Part shown: positions 45,906-56,720 of the stretch, piece by piece | How the letters are laid out: each line of letters begins with the position of its first letter | Numbering within the stretch: position 1 is the first letter of the stretch | Assembly: GCA_958295665.1 (NCBI GenBank) | Contig: OY282560.1 | Coordinates: 97,627,930-97,691,929, forward strand | DNA: 64,000 bases | Reading direction: 5' to 3' | DNA from: Tipula vernalis | Lineage: Eukaryota > Arthropoda > Insecta > Diptera > Tipulidae | The notes under the pieces: generated by a model | Seen by the model: the letters and a program-made list of their open reading frames with translations, nothing else | What the model was told of the DNA's origin: nothing | The model's database searches: none | Translations under genes and position numbers: made by a program

Positions 45906-46930
45906 ATTCCAGTAGATAGCTGGAAAGCTCGGTTGTTGACCATTTTAGATCTTCGCTCATTATTGTTTGAACTACAAGTAAATCGATGTTATTTCCGAAC
46001 TCGAATGAACTGTCTTACCTCTGGTTTCAAGAGCTGTTTCACAGCAGCTTGTGCAAGTGCGCGATCATGCCATTAGACTGTGGGCTAAAGAATGTAGTCC
46101 GAATTATTGTTTTATACAAAGGGTTGATGCAGTAATGTCCTTAATGTAGTACACTTCAATCTTCGATGGGCAAGCAGAGATGTAATCAATTTAGAGAGTA
46201 GCACAGATAATTGGATGGAAAATATTATGCAGAGTTTTGAAAGTAGTTGGATGTAACGGCTCTGCATGTACATGTGATTGTTGCCTCTTGATGTTTCGCA
46301 ATTGATTTCTAAGCCAGGTATTTTTAAAAGCTCTAGTTTCATGCTGAAATTATTGTGTACAATGCCGTGATGAAATCCGATTCGGGTGGATTACGTTTAG
46401 TTGTTGACTCAATTGCTCTGGTCAGAGGTTTTTGGTTGGTGCAGATAGTGAAATCTTCCGATCGAATGCTGAATTGTCGATTTCCATTAATTACAGATGG
46501 CTTTGGTTTCTATGGAAGCAAAAGGACTGACAATTATCAAATTCAACTGTTTGACAGTTCTAATCCTCCTTGCTGTATAGTAATTATTGTTCATCGTGTA
46601 ATAATCCCATCGTAGAATCAACCAGTCTTTTAGAGCGATTTTCTACCGTACGCTTTGGATGTGGTGTCATTGACTAATCTGAACTTAGGCCTTCTTAGTT
46701 TGGCTTTTCGTAGGTAACGAAATTGCGGAATACGCCTACCGAAATGTCCGCGTCAGTATCTATCAGAAAATAGTTTATTTGCGTGTAAATAAATAAATAA
46801 GCGACTGTGTAAACTTTGGGACTTTTGGTCTGCCACGGCGACCGTAAGATTTATTAGTTTGGAAGGCTGCTTCCAACTTGAATCGTTGAGCTGCCAGGCA
46901 CAAATCTATACGCTTAGGTGAACACGCTTT
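45906..46930 (-). pseudogene. Gypsy relic: protease and integrase N-terminal pieces
   Basis: Minus strand, from the right: RIDLCLAAQRFKLEAAFQTN and SYGRRGRPKVPKFTQ (gag end), LIDTDADISV (protease, ~46,750; the Gly of DTG is Asp), FVTYEKPN. After ~300 unassignable bases, LELLKIPGLEINCETSRGNN and LHNIFHPIICATL (46,340-46,180) match the region before and within the integrase H2C2 zinc domain. RT and RNase H are missing. Heavily decayed, moderate confidence. Confidence 0.5.
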
Positions 46931-46979
46931 CTGCCAATTTTGGTAGAGTCCTCTGAATTTTAATAGGAAATTACAATAA

Positions 46980-48540
46980 AATCAAAATTGAATCTGGCAT
47001 TTTTGAGCTACAAAGCACTCGGAAGAATTGATAGAATCATTTGAAAATTTTAAGGCAAGCGATTCACGATAAATCCGCTTAAGGCAAAATTCTGATATTT
47101 TGTGCACGATACAAAAACCGGGATCTTTAATTGTTGAGCTATATTACTCTAGAGATCTTAATACAAGGAATTAACGATCAGTTTTCACACAGGATTAGTT
47201 CAAATATTTTGAGCGATCAGTTTTTATTTCGAATTAGATTCTGATATCCTGTGCGATTTACAAAAATTTGGGTGTGTCACTATTGAGCAATAGCTCTCTG
47301 AAGATTTTAATACAATCGATTCACCGGAATTTTTGAGGTAGAGTCAGTGAAGATTTCAATAAGGCGAGCTAACCAAAAATGGATCTAAATTTTTTGAGCT
47401 ATAGAAAAGGACCTCAGAATATCTGATAGAGTGCTTTGTAGATAGTAATACAAGGGATTCATGATCAGTTCTCGCTTAGGAGTTAGATTACAAATATTAG
47501 ATCTGGAATTTTTGAGCTACAGAGAGCTCGGAATTTCTGCTAGAGTCTTCGAAAAATTTAATATAAGCGATTCACGAGATACAAAAAAAGGGATGTACAA
47601 TTTTTGAGCTATAGAGAATCCGGAATATTTGATAGGGTTCTTTGAAGACTTCAATATAAGAGATTCACGATCAGTTCTGGCGTAGGGCTAAATTCTGATA
47701 TTTTGGGCGAGATATAAAAAAATGGATCGAGAATTTTTGAGCTATATCCAGCTAAAGATCTTAATACAAGGAATTCTTGATCAGTTTTCATACGGGGTTA
47801 GTTCAGATATTCTGTGCGATCAGTTTTCGTTTAGATTTAGATTCTGATATTCTGTGCGAGGAATAAAAAGTTAGGTATGACACTATTGAGCAATAGCTCT
47901 CTGAAGATTTTAATACAAGCAATTCACGATCAGTCCTCTTTTGAGATAGTGTCCTCCGAAGATTTTAATAGGGCGAGCTAACGATAATTAGACCTACATT
48001 TTTTGAGCTATAGAAAAAGCCCTCAGAATATCGATACAGTCCTTTAACGATATTAATTCAAAGAATTCATGATTAGTTTTCGCACAGGATTAGTTCAGAT
48101 ATTCTGTGCGATCAGTTCTCAATTAGGATTAGATTCGGATATTCTGTGCGAGTTACAAAAAGTTGGGTGTTTATATTGAGCAATAGCTCACTGAAGATTT
48201 TAGTACAAGCGATTCACCATCAGCCCCCTCGCATTGAATTAAATTCGTAAATTCTGTGCATTTTACAAAAAATACGTCTGAAATTTTTTCAGGTAGAGTC
48301 CCCTGAAGATTTTGATAGGGCGAGCTAACCAAAATTGGGTCTAAATTTTTTGAGCTATAGAAAAAGCCTTCAGAATATCTGATACAGTCCTTTGAAGATA
48401 TTAATACAATGTATTCATGATAGGTTCTCGCTTAGGGGTTAGATTCGCTAATTATTGGGTCTGGAGTTTCTGAGATAAAACCCTAAGAAGATTTTAACGG
48501 GACGAGTTAACAAAAATTAGATCTGGAATTTTTGAGCTAC
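46980..48540. repeat. Degenerate tandem array, left block
   Basis: Blocks recur every ~100-170 bp: TTTTTGAGCTA(T/C)AG, AATAT(C)TGATAGAGTCCTTT, GAAGATTTTAATACAAGCGA, TTCACGATCAGTTCTC, GATATTCTGTGCGAG. Order is kept but spacing varies by deletion, and copies are well diverged. Same blocks occur at 52,297-52,456 and 55,577-56,720, so one array was split by two insertions. Confidence 0.88.
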
Positions 48541-48562
48541 AGTGCAGGAGAAGCCGACACCT
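48541..48562 (-). repeat. Truncated 3' LTR of gypsy element D
   Basis: Minus strand TGTCGGCTTCTCCTGCACTG followed by TA, matching the first ~22 bp of the 5' LTR end at 52,275-52,296 (TGTTGGCATCTCCTGCACTG). The remainder of the LTR is missing; array sequence GAGCTACAG follows. Confidence 0.75.
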
Positions 48563-49800
48563 CCCTTTTAAGTAGAGTTGGTAGTCCTTGAAGTGATAAG
48601 GAACTATTCGCTTCCTTGATGTGGTGGTTCCACTAGTTGATTGAATCGGACTGACTTCATTGTAGTTTGATGTTAGAGGAGCTGGAACTGTTGTTGTTGT
48701 TGGTGGTTCATCTGGCAATGCAATTGGTTCGCATATTGTGTCATCGGCTGTTGTTGGTGTAAGGGATCCTAAACCATCTTGACTCGATACTGGGACAAAA
48801 CTGAAAGCATCAACTGTAACGTTTTGCGACGGTTTCTCTTGTTCCGATGATCGCAGTCTGAGCTGGTTAATGTGTGCTCGATGTACCCGATCGTCATTTA
48901 GTAGAATTTTATACAAAACTTTACCGATGCGCTCGATAACTTCTCCAGAATACCAATAATAATGATTACGGCGATGAACCTTAGCGTATACCCAATCGTT
49001 GACATCAAAACTTTGTTAGGGTGCTGAATGTTTTTTGTCAAATTGTTTGCTTTGATTTTCTCTTTGAACAACCATATTTGGCGGTGGTGATGATGTGGCT
49101 GGTTGTTGTTTCATTAAATCCAAATGAATCCTCATCTTTCTCCCAAGCATGACTTCAGCTGGAGTCTTACCCTCTGGTGCATTACGGTTAGGTGTTGCTC
49201 GGTAGCTTTGAAGAAATTGTTGCAATGTATCTTCCATCTTTTCCCCCTCAACAGATTTTTTTAGTGCGGATGATAAGGTGCAGATCGGATATGATGGATA
49301 CCGTTTGACAAACAAAATTCTTGAAAGAAGCTATACACAAATTGTGAGCCATTATCCGATACAATATGCCATGCTTCAAGTTTTGCTTTGCTTGGTGATC
49401 TTGCCACACTCATGCATGAACTACATCCAGAAACAAGTTGTTTGATGTCACTGTCGATCTTTGGCCAGTATACGTAGCTTCTAGCAATGGATTTCATCCT
49501 CTCCATTCCTTGGTGACTCTGATGAAGCTGACGTAAAACTTTTTTGTGAAAAATTTGAGGTGCAACAATTCTTTCACCAAACATGAGACAACTGTTCACA
49601 ACCGACAGACTCTGTTGTCTTGCATAAAATGCTTTAACCTGGTCGTTGCTGATTTCCTTCATAGTCTCGGATAGAATCCTACACTTTGCAGTTTCACGCT
49701 GAATCATCGGAAATGTTAATGGTACAACTTCAATGGACTCGGCGAGTGTGTGGTTTATGTCTTCCTCCATTTAAATGGTTGCAATAATGTAGTCCTCGTT
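48563..49800 (-). pseudogene. Gypsy element D integrase
   Basis: 49,770-49,261: VLRQLHQSHQGMERMKSIAR and SGCSSCMSVA (H2C2 zinc), then LEAWHIVSDNGSQFVYSFFQ carrying D2. The segment with the first catalytic Asp is deleted between KLEAW and HIVSDNG, so the DDE core is incomplete. 49,315-49,016 continues MEDTLQQFLQSYRATPNR and TPAEVMLGRKMR; 48,916-48,494 has the basic NDDRVHRAHINQLRLR tail. The E lies in the lost or frameshifted stretch near 49,260. Confidence 0.85.
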
Positions 49801-51000
49801 TGGTTTGACGTGTGAATCGATCAATCGTGATAATATATCCGCATGCCCAAATTTAGTTGTAGATACATATTCGATATCGAAATCGTATAGTAACAGAGTC
49901 AATGCCCATCTCTGCAATCGGTTGGCTGTCTATACCGGTATTCCTTTTTTGGAACTAAAAATTTACAGCAATGACTTATGGTCGGTCTGTAGTGTGAAAT
50001 GGCGACCAAATATCATTCGATGGAGCTTTGTTACTGCGAAGATGAGACCCAATGCCTCCTTTTCTATTTGGCTATAATTTTTTTCTGCCGTCGTGAGTGT
50101 GCGCGATGCGTGACTGATGGCTTTCATTGTTCCGTCTGGAAACTTGTGAAGAATGCATGCGCCGATGCCGGTATTACATGCATTTGCCTCAACTATTATA
50201 TCCAGTTTTGGGGTTGTAATGTGTGAGCATTAAATCCGATTTGAGAATATCTTTGAATGAGTTGAATAAATTTTTACATTCTCGATTCCAGTTGAATGAA
50301 GTGCCTTGAACCAGTAATGCATCCAATGGTTTTCGTAATTCATGCATATGCTTTATAATTTTCCCGTAGTAATTGATGGCACCCAAGTAAGATTGTAGAG
50401 TTGGAACATCTTTGGGTGGTGGCATATCGGAAATTGCATGGACTTTTGTTGGATCTGGTCGCAACCCATTCCTATCTAAGATATGTCCCAGATATTTTAT
50501 TGATGCCATCTAAAAACTGCTTTTCTCGATTTTCAGATGAAATCCGAACTCTTGTACTCGTTCTAAAACCTTACACAAGTTTTGATTATGTTCGACAACG
50601 ATTTTTCCTGAAACGATAATATCGTCCAGATATGCTGCTGTACCATCAATGTCATCGACCATAGCACTCATGATTTGCTGGAACCCGCCGGGAGCTGATT
50701 TAATACCCGGTGATAGTGAATTATAACGAAACAGTCCTCCCCACTTCGACTTGCGAAAATGCGTCGGACAAATCCAATTGACTGAACATTACGCCATTGG
50801 CAATCTTTGCGAAAATATCCTCGGGTAGTGGTAGAGAAAAATTGTGTGATTCCAGGGCATCGTTCAACCCAGTTGAGTAATCCGCGCAGATCCGCACACC
50901 TCCGTTACTTTTCTTCACGACAACAATGGGTGCTGCCGATTCGGAAAAGTCGATCGGGGTTATGATTCCTAGCTCTTGAAGTCGATGCAATTCATTGTCG
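49801..51000 (-). pseudogene. Gypsy element D RT and RNase H
   Basis: From 50,990: RLQELGIITPIDFSESAAPI, VVVKKSNGGVRICADYSTGL, FSQLDLSDAFSQVEV; after a frameshift, SPGIKSAPGGFQQIM and the catalytic box AAYLDDIIVSG (~50,620), GFHLKIEKSSF*, IKYLGHILDRNGLRPDP, AINYYGKIIKHM (thumb). RNase H blocks are weakly readable to ~49,850. A stop precedes MASIKYLG (~50,510) and there is a frame change at ~50,720. Confidence 0.88.
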
Positions 51001-51640
51001 ATCTTTGTTAAAGCAGAAAAAGCAACTGGCCGCTTTACCTTGAATACTGGAATGGCATTTGGCTTTTGTCCGGAAACCGTCTCCTAAGCTCGTCAATGCT
51101 GAATGTTGACAAGTTGAACTCTTCAATCCAGTCTATACCCAAGATGTTGATACGTAGCAAAGCCCTTTTTAACATCGTTTTGGAATGCCATTTTGCAGCG
51201 GAATTGTGCTTGGTTCCATTGGTTGACCTGACGCCGTGTGAGCTGTGTGCACTGTTGGAGATAAAACAGGTTTACCTATCGTATTCCATGTATCCTGTGA
51301 TATGATGGTGATGTCTGAAGCAGTATCTATTTGAAGCTTTACAGGAACATCATTAACGCTGACGCTTACGAATTTGCGTTTCGAAACCACATCAATGCTG
51401 TTAATGGAAAAAATTCTTTTAGAGTATCGTTTATTACAGTTAGAAGGATTTTTGGTACTTATCTGTTCTTTTGATGTCTTTTGGGAAGCGGAACAATTTT
51501 TGTACCCTTCCTTGTGACCGGTATTGCCGCACTGCTGACATTTATGATTTTTGAATGAACAGTCAGTGCATGCCACCACACTGCCAGCACGGGTTTCTTG
51601 GTGGTGCATTCGATGAATGCGGTTGTGTCCCTTTTTGTGA
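51001..51640 (-). pseudogene. Gypsy element D zinc knuckle and protease
   Basis: CTDCSFKNHKCQQCGNTGHK contains overlapping Cys/His spacing of the gag knuckles (CQQCGNTGHKEGYKNC). FVSVSVNDVPVKLQIDTASD then ITIISQDTWNTIG is the protease; active site DTA, a variant seen in aspartic proteases. It lies between gag and RT as in other gypsy elements. Confidence 0.85.
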
Positions 51641-52145
51641 ATGTGGTGAGGTTTCTATGAATGTGATGAGGTTTCTCTTTGAACTTCTGATTTGACAGAT
51701 CAGGTGATGCCTTCGATGTGAATTTTGACTGCGTGATTGCATTCACTGATGATGAATTTGGTTTCTCGATTATGTTTGTATCCTTTTTCAAGTTTATAAC
51801 CAATTGGCAATCATCTGCAAGCTCTGACAATGTGACGTTGTCATCTGATTCGACTTTTGATAATAGTCTTGTGCGGATTTCGGAATCGCGGGATGAGCGC
51901 AGACCACTTATAAAAAATAAACATTGGAATTGTTCCAAGGTTAATTTGGATAGTTGTGATTGTTCGTTTTTTTATTCTGGCAGCATAAGATAAAAAATCT
52001 TCCGTAGTAGACTTTTCCATTAGGAAACACTCGAATCTGGTTCAGAAAAGAGACTTTTGAGGTTCAAAAAATTTCTTCAATTATTTTATGGATTCTTCGA
52101 AAGTGAATTCATGTAGTGTCTTCGGCAAAATGTAGTCCGCATATT
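51641..52145 (-). pseudogene. Gypsy element D gag
   Basis: Reading down: LPKTLHEFTFEESIK*LKKF (~52,130-52,070, one stop), CFLMEKSTTEDFLSYAARIK, then after a frameshift KLTLEQFQCLFFISGLRSSR, DSEIRTRLLSKVESDDNVTL and SELADDCQLVINLKKDT. This is the second half of a gypsy gag. The first half is missing, joined directly to LTR-like sequence, so no leader or primer site is left. Confidence 0.75.
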
Positions 52146-52149
52146 TTTA

Positions 52150-52296
52150 AAAATTAGCCAGATTAATTAGCCTAACTCCAGACGTGTACACCATAGAAAA
52201 AACGAAATAAAAGAAGGAGAAAATTCTTTCTAGTTTTACTCGAGTGAAGTTACACTCGTTTTCGGGTTAGCATCGTTGTACAGTGCAGGAGATGCC
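52150..52296 (-). repeat. 5' LTR of gypsy element D (partial)
   Basis: Minus strand starts TGTTGGCATCTCCTGCACTG at 52,296 and runs to roughly 52,150 with an AT-rich, TATA-poor body. The inner boundary is inferred from where gag-like coding begins. Array sequence resumes at 52,297. Confidence 0.6.
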
Positions 52297-52456
52297 AACA
52301 GTGCAAGATACACAAAATTGGATCTGAAATTTTCGAAATAGGGATAGGGTTTTATGAATATTTTAATATGATCGGTTTACTGCCTCACATAGGTTTAGAT
52401 TTGCTTGTATTTTGTGCGAGCTTCATAAAATTTGACCTGGAATTTTTGAGCTATAC
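52297..52456. repeat. Degenerate tandem array, middle block
   Basis: About 160 bp with TTGGATCTGAAATTTTCGAA, TTTGTGCGAGC and AATTTTTGAGCTATACAG, as in the left block. Isolated between gypsy element D and the RTE-like LINE. Confidence 0.8.
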
Positions 52457-52771
52457 AGGCATCCAAATGGGGGGCGAAGTCCTAGATTCATACCTCCTCG
52501 CGGTGCTCCCTGAGTCACGCTAAATGAATCAGGCGGTGTAGTGGAAACGAGCAGGGGAAATCCTGTTTATAGTCATGGACACTACATGTCAGGGCGAGTC
52601 ATTGGCGCCTCAAAACCAATATCAAATCAGCAATATCAAGCGGCTTGCTATATAAATGTGTTCAAGGTAGGACTGGATGCCTTAAGATTCTCACCAGTAC
52701 GTGGCCCACACACGTAACAAGCGGGTTGAGCAGCAGGCCAACAACTTGCTCTCATAAAAATAATTAAAGTT

Positions 52772-53480
52772 ATGAACCCTAATCAAAGGCCTCGGATTAC
52801 CATATCGGATTCATCACAAAATCGACCTCGGAAATTGTACACGGACAACGCTTTAAAAATGGGAACATGGAACGTGCTTAGCCTCTTGAGACCTGGAGAT
52901 CTCCAGATCCTTTCTCATCAAGCAAAGAGTTACACATTAGACGTGCTTGCACTACAAGAGCTTAGATGGTCTGGGAGTGGGATCCATGACACCACCAATG
53001 GTTACACTCTTCATTACAGCGGCCATCAGAATGGAGGAGAATTTGGAGTTAGCTTCCTTAACCATCAGCGCGCGAAGCATCATATCATCGACTTGCGCCC
53101 TATCAACATGTGGGTATGCACGGTCAGGCTCCGCACCAAGAAATTTAACATATCGATCGTTAATGTACATGCACCCACCGAACATAAATCTGATGACATC
53201 AAAGATCTATTCTGGAGGAAGTCATCAATAACATACCGCACCACGACATTAAAATCATCGTGGGCAACTTTAACGCAAAAATCGGTAGGAGTGCAGAAAA
53301 TACATCGTACATCGGTCCTAACAGCCTGCACCTAACTAGTAACAACAACGGCCAACGCGTCACTGACCTGGCAATAACTTAGTTGTATCAAGTACGTTTT
53401 CCCCACACAAGAGAATCCACAAAGTAACGTGGAGATCGAATGATGGAAGAACGGAAAACAAAATCGATCACGTCATGGTG
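52772..53480 (+). pseudogene. RTE-like LINE AP-endonuclease
   Basis: MGTWNVLSLLRPGDLQILSH, LDVLALQELRWSGSG (catalytic Glu), YSGHQNGGEFGVSFL, VNVHAPTEHKSDDIKD, then the Asp-containing block, which reads VGNFNAKIG (~53,265): the usual GDFNA is GNFNA. After frameshifts near 53,335 the terminal SDH motif is seen as DSDYVLV (~53,540). Both changes would inactivate nicking. Confidence 0.88.
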
Positions 53481-55550
53481 TCTAAGAGACACTCCACCAG
53501 CATATCCGACGTCAGATCTTACAGAGGTGCAGACATGGACAGCGATTATGTGCTTGTCATATTTAAGTATGAGTGCAAACTGTCATCTACGTTCAACAGA
53601 CAAGCACAAAAGACCGTTCGGTGGAAGATTGATGCTTTAAAAGACCAAGCGTCACTGCAGAGTTACCAATCAGCTGTCACTAATTATTTAGACCGGCCCA
53701 ATAACAACGAAGAAGCTCCTCCTAACATCCAGGAGCAGTGGCACGCTTTACAGTCAGCCATAACCACCGCGGCGCAAAGTTCCATCGGAAGAAGGCCTCC
53801 GAGGTCCCGCAATGATTGGTTCGATGATCAATGCCGAAAAGTCGCCAAAAATAAACGAAATCTTCTTGAGAAATGTGGTTGGCTCGCAACACTAGAAGCA
53901 CTCTAGCAGAATACCTCCGCACTAGAAAACCTTCGACAAAAGAAGCGCGATCATATGAGATCTTGCATCGAAAACATCAGCTTCCAAGCGGAAATAGGAA
54001 ACTCAAGGGACTGTTTTGCTAACGCCAGAAATCTAACTAAAGACTTCCACCCAAGAAGTACAGCCATCAAAGACGGAAATGGAGAGCTGAGAACAAACGT
54101 GGCTGATGTTCTCTCTGTATGGCAAACCTACTTTCAAAATCTGCTAAATCGGAATGACGAAGTGACCCCCATTAGAGCAATAGCTCCTCCGGACCAAGAA
54201 GAGCTGCCGGAGAATTGGAAGACTGCACTCATATGTCCGCTGCACAAAAAAGGAGACCGTCTTAAATGTGGAAATTATCGTGGTATCGCCCTATTGAGCA
54301 CTGCTTACAAAGTGTTGGCTAATGTTGTACTTGCCAGACTCATCCCTTTAGCCGAAAACAACATTGACGATTATCAATGTGGTTCTCGTCCCAACCGATC
54401 GACCACTGACCAATGTTTTACCACGAGGATGATCTTGAAAAAATGTTGGGAGTACAACATAACCATACATCAACTGTATATAGACTTCAGACAGACATAT
54501 GACAGTATAAACCGCGAAATTCCTAGGAATTCCAGAGAAACTCGTTTCTCTGTGTAAATTAACAACCACTGGGTCTGTATGTAGAATCGTAATTGAGGGA
54601 GCTGTATCAGACTGCTTTGAAATAACATCTGGTGTTCGACAGGGAGATGCACTCGCGCCTGTGCTGTTCAATTTGGCGCTTGAATACGTAGTGAGAAAAA
54701 GTAACATTGAAACTTCACGCTGTGTATTTAATAAATCAGGCCAAATTCTTGGATATGCAGATGATATCATGCTTCTTGGCCGTATACCTAGCGATATCAA
54801 AGACAGTTTCATACAGCTCGATCGCTGCTCAAGAAGACTTGGTTTGGAGGTGAACAGCAGCAAAACAAAATTGTTATCAACACCCAGGAACATCGCCATG
54901 GTAAATCTCGGAATTGGCGACCGTAACTTTGATAGCGTCGAAAACTTTAAATACCTCGGGTCAGTTATAACATCGTCGAATGATATGCAGGCAGATATAA
55001 AAGCCCGAATCGCTGTCGAACAACGTGTTTTCTACGCCCAATCGAAATTATTGCGATCTAAACATCTGTCGCAGTCGTGCAAGCTCGCACTTGATAAAGC
55101 ACTCATAAGACCTATGCTAGCTTTCGGAAGCGAGAGCTGGACCATGACCTCTAACGATTGTAGATTGTTATCTACCTTCGAAAGGAAGGTCATTCGCTCA
55201 ATCTTTGGTCCAATTAAAGTCGCGGACAACGAATATCGGATTCGTATGAACCACGAGATAAGGCAACTTCTTGGAGGCTGCGATATTATCGGATTCATCA
55301 AATCCAATCGAGTTAGATGGCTCGGCCACGTTACACAGTAAGCTTCACAACAACGAATGACCAATAAAGTGTTCCATCAACAACCAGCCAGTGTTCGTCG
55401 TAGAGGAAGACCCCGACCGCGCTGGCGTGACGACGTCGAACAAGATCTACATGTATTAGGATGTCGAAACTGGAGGACGAGAGCGATGGATCGAGACGGA
55501 TGGAGGACTTTAGTGCCGGCGGCAAAATCCCTCCATGGGATGTGAAAGCC
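53481..55550 (+). pseudogene. RTE-like LINE reverse transcriptase and C-terminal domain
   Basis: PPNIQEQWHALQSAITTAAQ and SRNDWFDDQCRKVA (linker), CPLHKKGDRLKCGNYRGIAL, LSTAYKVLANVVLARLIPLA, YQCGSRPNRSTTDQCF, LYIDFRQTYDSINRE, VRQGDALAPVLFNLALEYV, ILGYADDIMLLGR (intact YADD), LGLEVNSSKTK, SESWTMTSND, RVRWLGHV, RRGRPRPRWRDDV. Stops at 53,904 and 55,339 and a frameshift near 54,557 break the frame. Same family as the minus relic at 19.8-21.3 kb. Confidence 0.92.
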
Positions 55551-55576
55551 AGAGAGAGAGAGAGAGGCATCCAAAT

Positions 55577-56720
55577 ATCCAATAGAGTCCATTGAAGATT
55601 TTAATATAAGCGTTTCATGATAACTCCTCGCGTTGAGTTGGACTCGTGAATTCTGTGCGAGTTACAAATATTACGTCTTGAATTTTTGACATCTGAGGAT
55701 AATAGGGAAAATGGAGTTTTTGAGCAATAGAGCCGTCCGAATATCGGATAGAGTTCTTTGCATATTTTAATAAAAGCAATTCACGATTAGTCCTCCCATA
55801 TAGAGGTTAGAATATGATACTCTGTCCGATATAAAAGAAATTGGATCAGGAATTTTGAATACAAGGGATAAAGGATTAATTTTCGTACGGGGTTAGTTCT
55901 GGTATTCTAAACGATCAAGGCGATATATAAAATATTAGATCTGGCCTTTGGAGCTACAGCTCTGAAATTAGGTCAAATTAGGTCTAAAATATCAGGTGGA
56001 ATTAGGTATCGAAATATCCGATAGAGCCCTCGAAATATACGATAGAGCCCATTGAAGATTTTAATATAAGCGATACTAAAAAATTGGACTTGGGACATTT
56101 GAGCAATAGGTTTCTGAAGCTTTTAATAAAAGCGATTCATGATAATCCCTCGCGTTGGGTTAGATTCGTGAATTCTGTGCGAGCTACGAAAATTACGCCT
56201 TGAATTTTTGAGATCTGAAGATAATAGGAAAAATGGAATATTTTCAGCAATAGATCCGTCGGAATATCGGATAGAGTTCTTCTCGCATATAAGGGTTAGA
56301 TTTTGATATTCTGTCCGATATAAAAAAATGGATCTGGAATTTTTAATACAAGAAATACAAGACCAATTTTCATACGGCTTTATAGTTCAGGTATTCTAAG
56401 CGATCAGATATCGCATAGGGTTAGATTTTTATATTATGTGCGAGTTACAAAAATTAGGCTTGGGATTTTTGAGTTACCTCCAAAAATTTTAATACGAGGG
56501 ATTCATGCATAGGATTAAATCCGTGAATTCTTTGCGACATACAAAAATTAGGCCTGGACTTTCTGATCTAAAGAGGCCTCGAAATATTTGATTGAGAGTT
56601 TTGAAAATTTTAATATAAGCGATTCACGATCAGTTGATGAGCCCTTTAAAAATTTTAATGCAATCGATTCAGGTCGCTTCTCTCAAAAATATCAGACGAA
56701 TAATTTCATTCGAGCTTTTT
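55577..56720. repeat. Degenerate tandem array, right block
   Basis: Continues the array: AATATCCGATAGAGTCCATT, GAAGATTTTAATATAAGCG, CGTGAATTCTGTGCGAGTTA, TTTTTGAGCAATAG. Ends near 56,720 in unique-looking DNA. Confidence 0.85.

Larger units (their letters stand above)
52469..55564 (+). mobile_element. Full-length RTE/CFDP2-like LINE insertion
   Basis: Flanked by direct repeats AGGCATCCAAAT at 52,457-52,468 and 55,565-55,576. Starts GGGGGGCGAAGTCC, ends in an (AG)n tail instead of poly-A. At 3,096 bp it contains endonuclease and RT in order. Inserted into the degenerate array: the same array sequence resumes on the right. Coding is broken. Confidence 0.93.

Noticed and set aside
46355..46615. 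86-codon plus ORF suggesting a protein domain
   Set aside because: The opposite strand shows gypsy-like text on both sides; the plus translation has no recognisable motif.
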